Below, one piece after another: positions 63,714-64,000 of a stretch of DNA of 64,000 bases. Numbering within the stretch: position 1 is the first letter of the stretch; every line of letters begins with the position of its first letter. The position numbers were made by a program, and so were the translations under genes. Source of the stretch: Sedimenticola hydrogenitrophicus (lineage in GTDB: Bacteria; Pseudomonadota; Gammaproteobacteria; Chromatiales; Chromatiaceae); NCBI RefSeq assembly GCF_025175675.1, contig NZ_JANIOA010000024.1, positions 1 to 64,000 of the forward strand. The letters run 5' to 3'. The notes under the pieces were generated by a model. It did no database searches, was not told the DNA's origin, and was given only the letters and a program-made list of their open reading frames with translations.

Positions 63714-64000
63714 TCATAGTGAAGACACCCTGAATTCGGTATTCTCCGCCAGCAGATTCATACTGAATACCGGCCTGACGGCGCCCTCATATTCGTACGC
63801 TCCCTGCACGAATTGGCGGATATACTCCGGCAGAATGGGAACCCGTGTGCGCTGCTCCGCAAGGAAATGACGCATCCCCTGAACTTCACCGACCAGCAGT
63901 CCCGAATAGAGCCCCTGGTGATTGACCACCAGCACCCGGCTGCGCCGCCCGACCACTACCGGCGACCCACCCAGGAACTGTTGGAGATCGATAATCGGCA
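63714..64000 (-). CDS. pilI: PilI (CheW-like adaptor), 5' end beyond the window
   Basis: The C-terminal 95 or so residues of a CheW-like protein: PIIDLQQFLGGSPVVVGRRS, then LYSGLLVGEVQGMRHFLAEQ and the terminal FSMNLLAENTEFRVSSL. The reading frame continues open to the window edge, so this is a partial gene. It lies 91 bases upstream of pilJ on the same strand, the standard pilI-pilJ order. Confidence 0.88.
   Translation of the reverse strand, partial: PIIDLQQFLGGSPVVVGRRSRVLVVNHQGLYSGLLVGEVQGMRHFLAEQRTRVPILPEYIRQFVQGAYEYEGAVRPVFSMNLLAENTEFRVSSL

Overview
The window reads as a chromosomal segment of a GC-rich gammaproteobacterium, probably a chemoautotroph related to the sulfur-oxidising Chromatiales. 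This is inferred from three things: a tkt-gap-pgk-pyk-fba sugar-phosphate operon of the kind found in Calvin-cycle bacteria, a Pil-Chp (twitching chemosensory) cluster, and an S-adenosylhomocysteine riboswitch on ahcY. No rRNA, tRNA or CRISPR array was seen, and no taxonomy search could be run.

Layout. 0-2 kb: three small minus-strand housekeeping or hypothetical genes (MbcA/ParS-like protein, conserved hypothetical, spermidine-synthase-like protein). 2-4.1 kb: accessory debris, with an IS110-family transposase fragment, an intact Y1/REP-associated tyrosine transposase (RAYT) and clusters of a short repeat sharing the core GTGGGTGTCC. 4.1-10.3 kb: a tandem array of decayed toxin units. Each recognisable unit has a membrane-anchored or lipoprotein partner gene overlapping the start of a lipase-RTX gene. 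Three of the four RTX genes are truncated, frameshifted or internally deleted; two carry the GTGGGTGTCC repeats exactly at the break. 10.3-24 kb: the intact unit, a 2906-residue lipase-RTX protein followed by HlyD-type and HlyB-type type I secretion genes and a glycosyltransferase, all overlapping or within a few bases.

24-28.5 kb: a MITE-like insertion, purC, a glutaredoxin-like protein, srkA and a soluble chemoreceptor with a CZB domain. 28.8-36.9 kb: a minus-strand operon encoding a zinc-ribbon membrane protein, RDD protein, SpoIIM-like protein, DUF4129 protein, DUF4350 protein, MoxR ATPase and DUF58 protein. 37.2-44.4 kb: tkt, gap, pgk, pyk and fba on the minus strand, closed by a strong terminator. 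44.8-49.6 kb: a thioredoxin-like gene, then the activated-methyl-cycle genes metK (behind a terminator-like leader), ahcY (behind an SAH riboswitch) and metF. 50-54.7 kb: a polytopic membrane protein, bioA, rsmE and ttcA. 55-64 kb: chpC, chpA, pilJ and the 3' part of pilI.

Most interesting region: 4.1-22.8 kb. It looks like a polymorphic toxin-immunity locus built around a type I secreted RTX lipase, with orphan partner genes and toxin remnants left by recombination between RTX modules and by the GTGGGTGTCC repeats. The toxin and immunity roles are inference from gene order, translational coupling, partner divergence and analogy with type VI lipase effector-immunity pairs. The lipase motif, RTX repeats, secretion genes and repeat junctions are seen directly.
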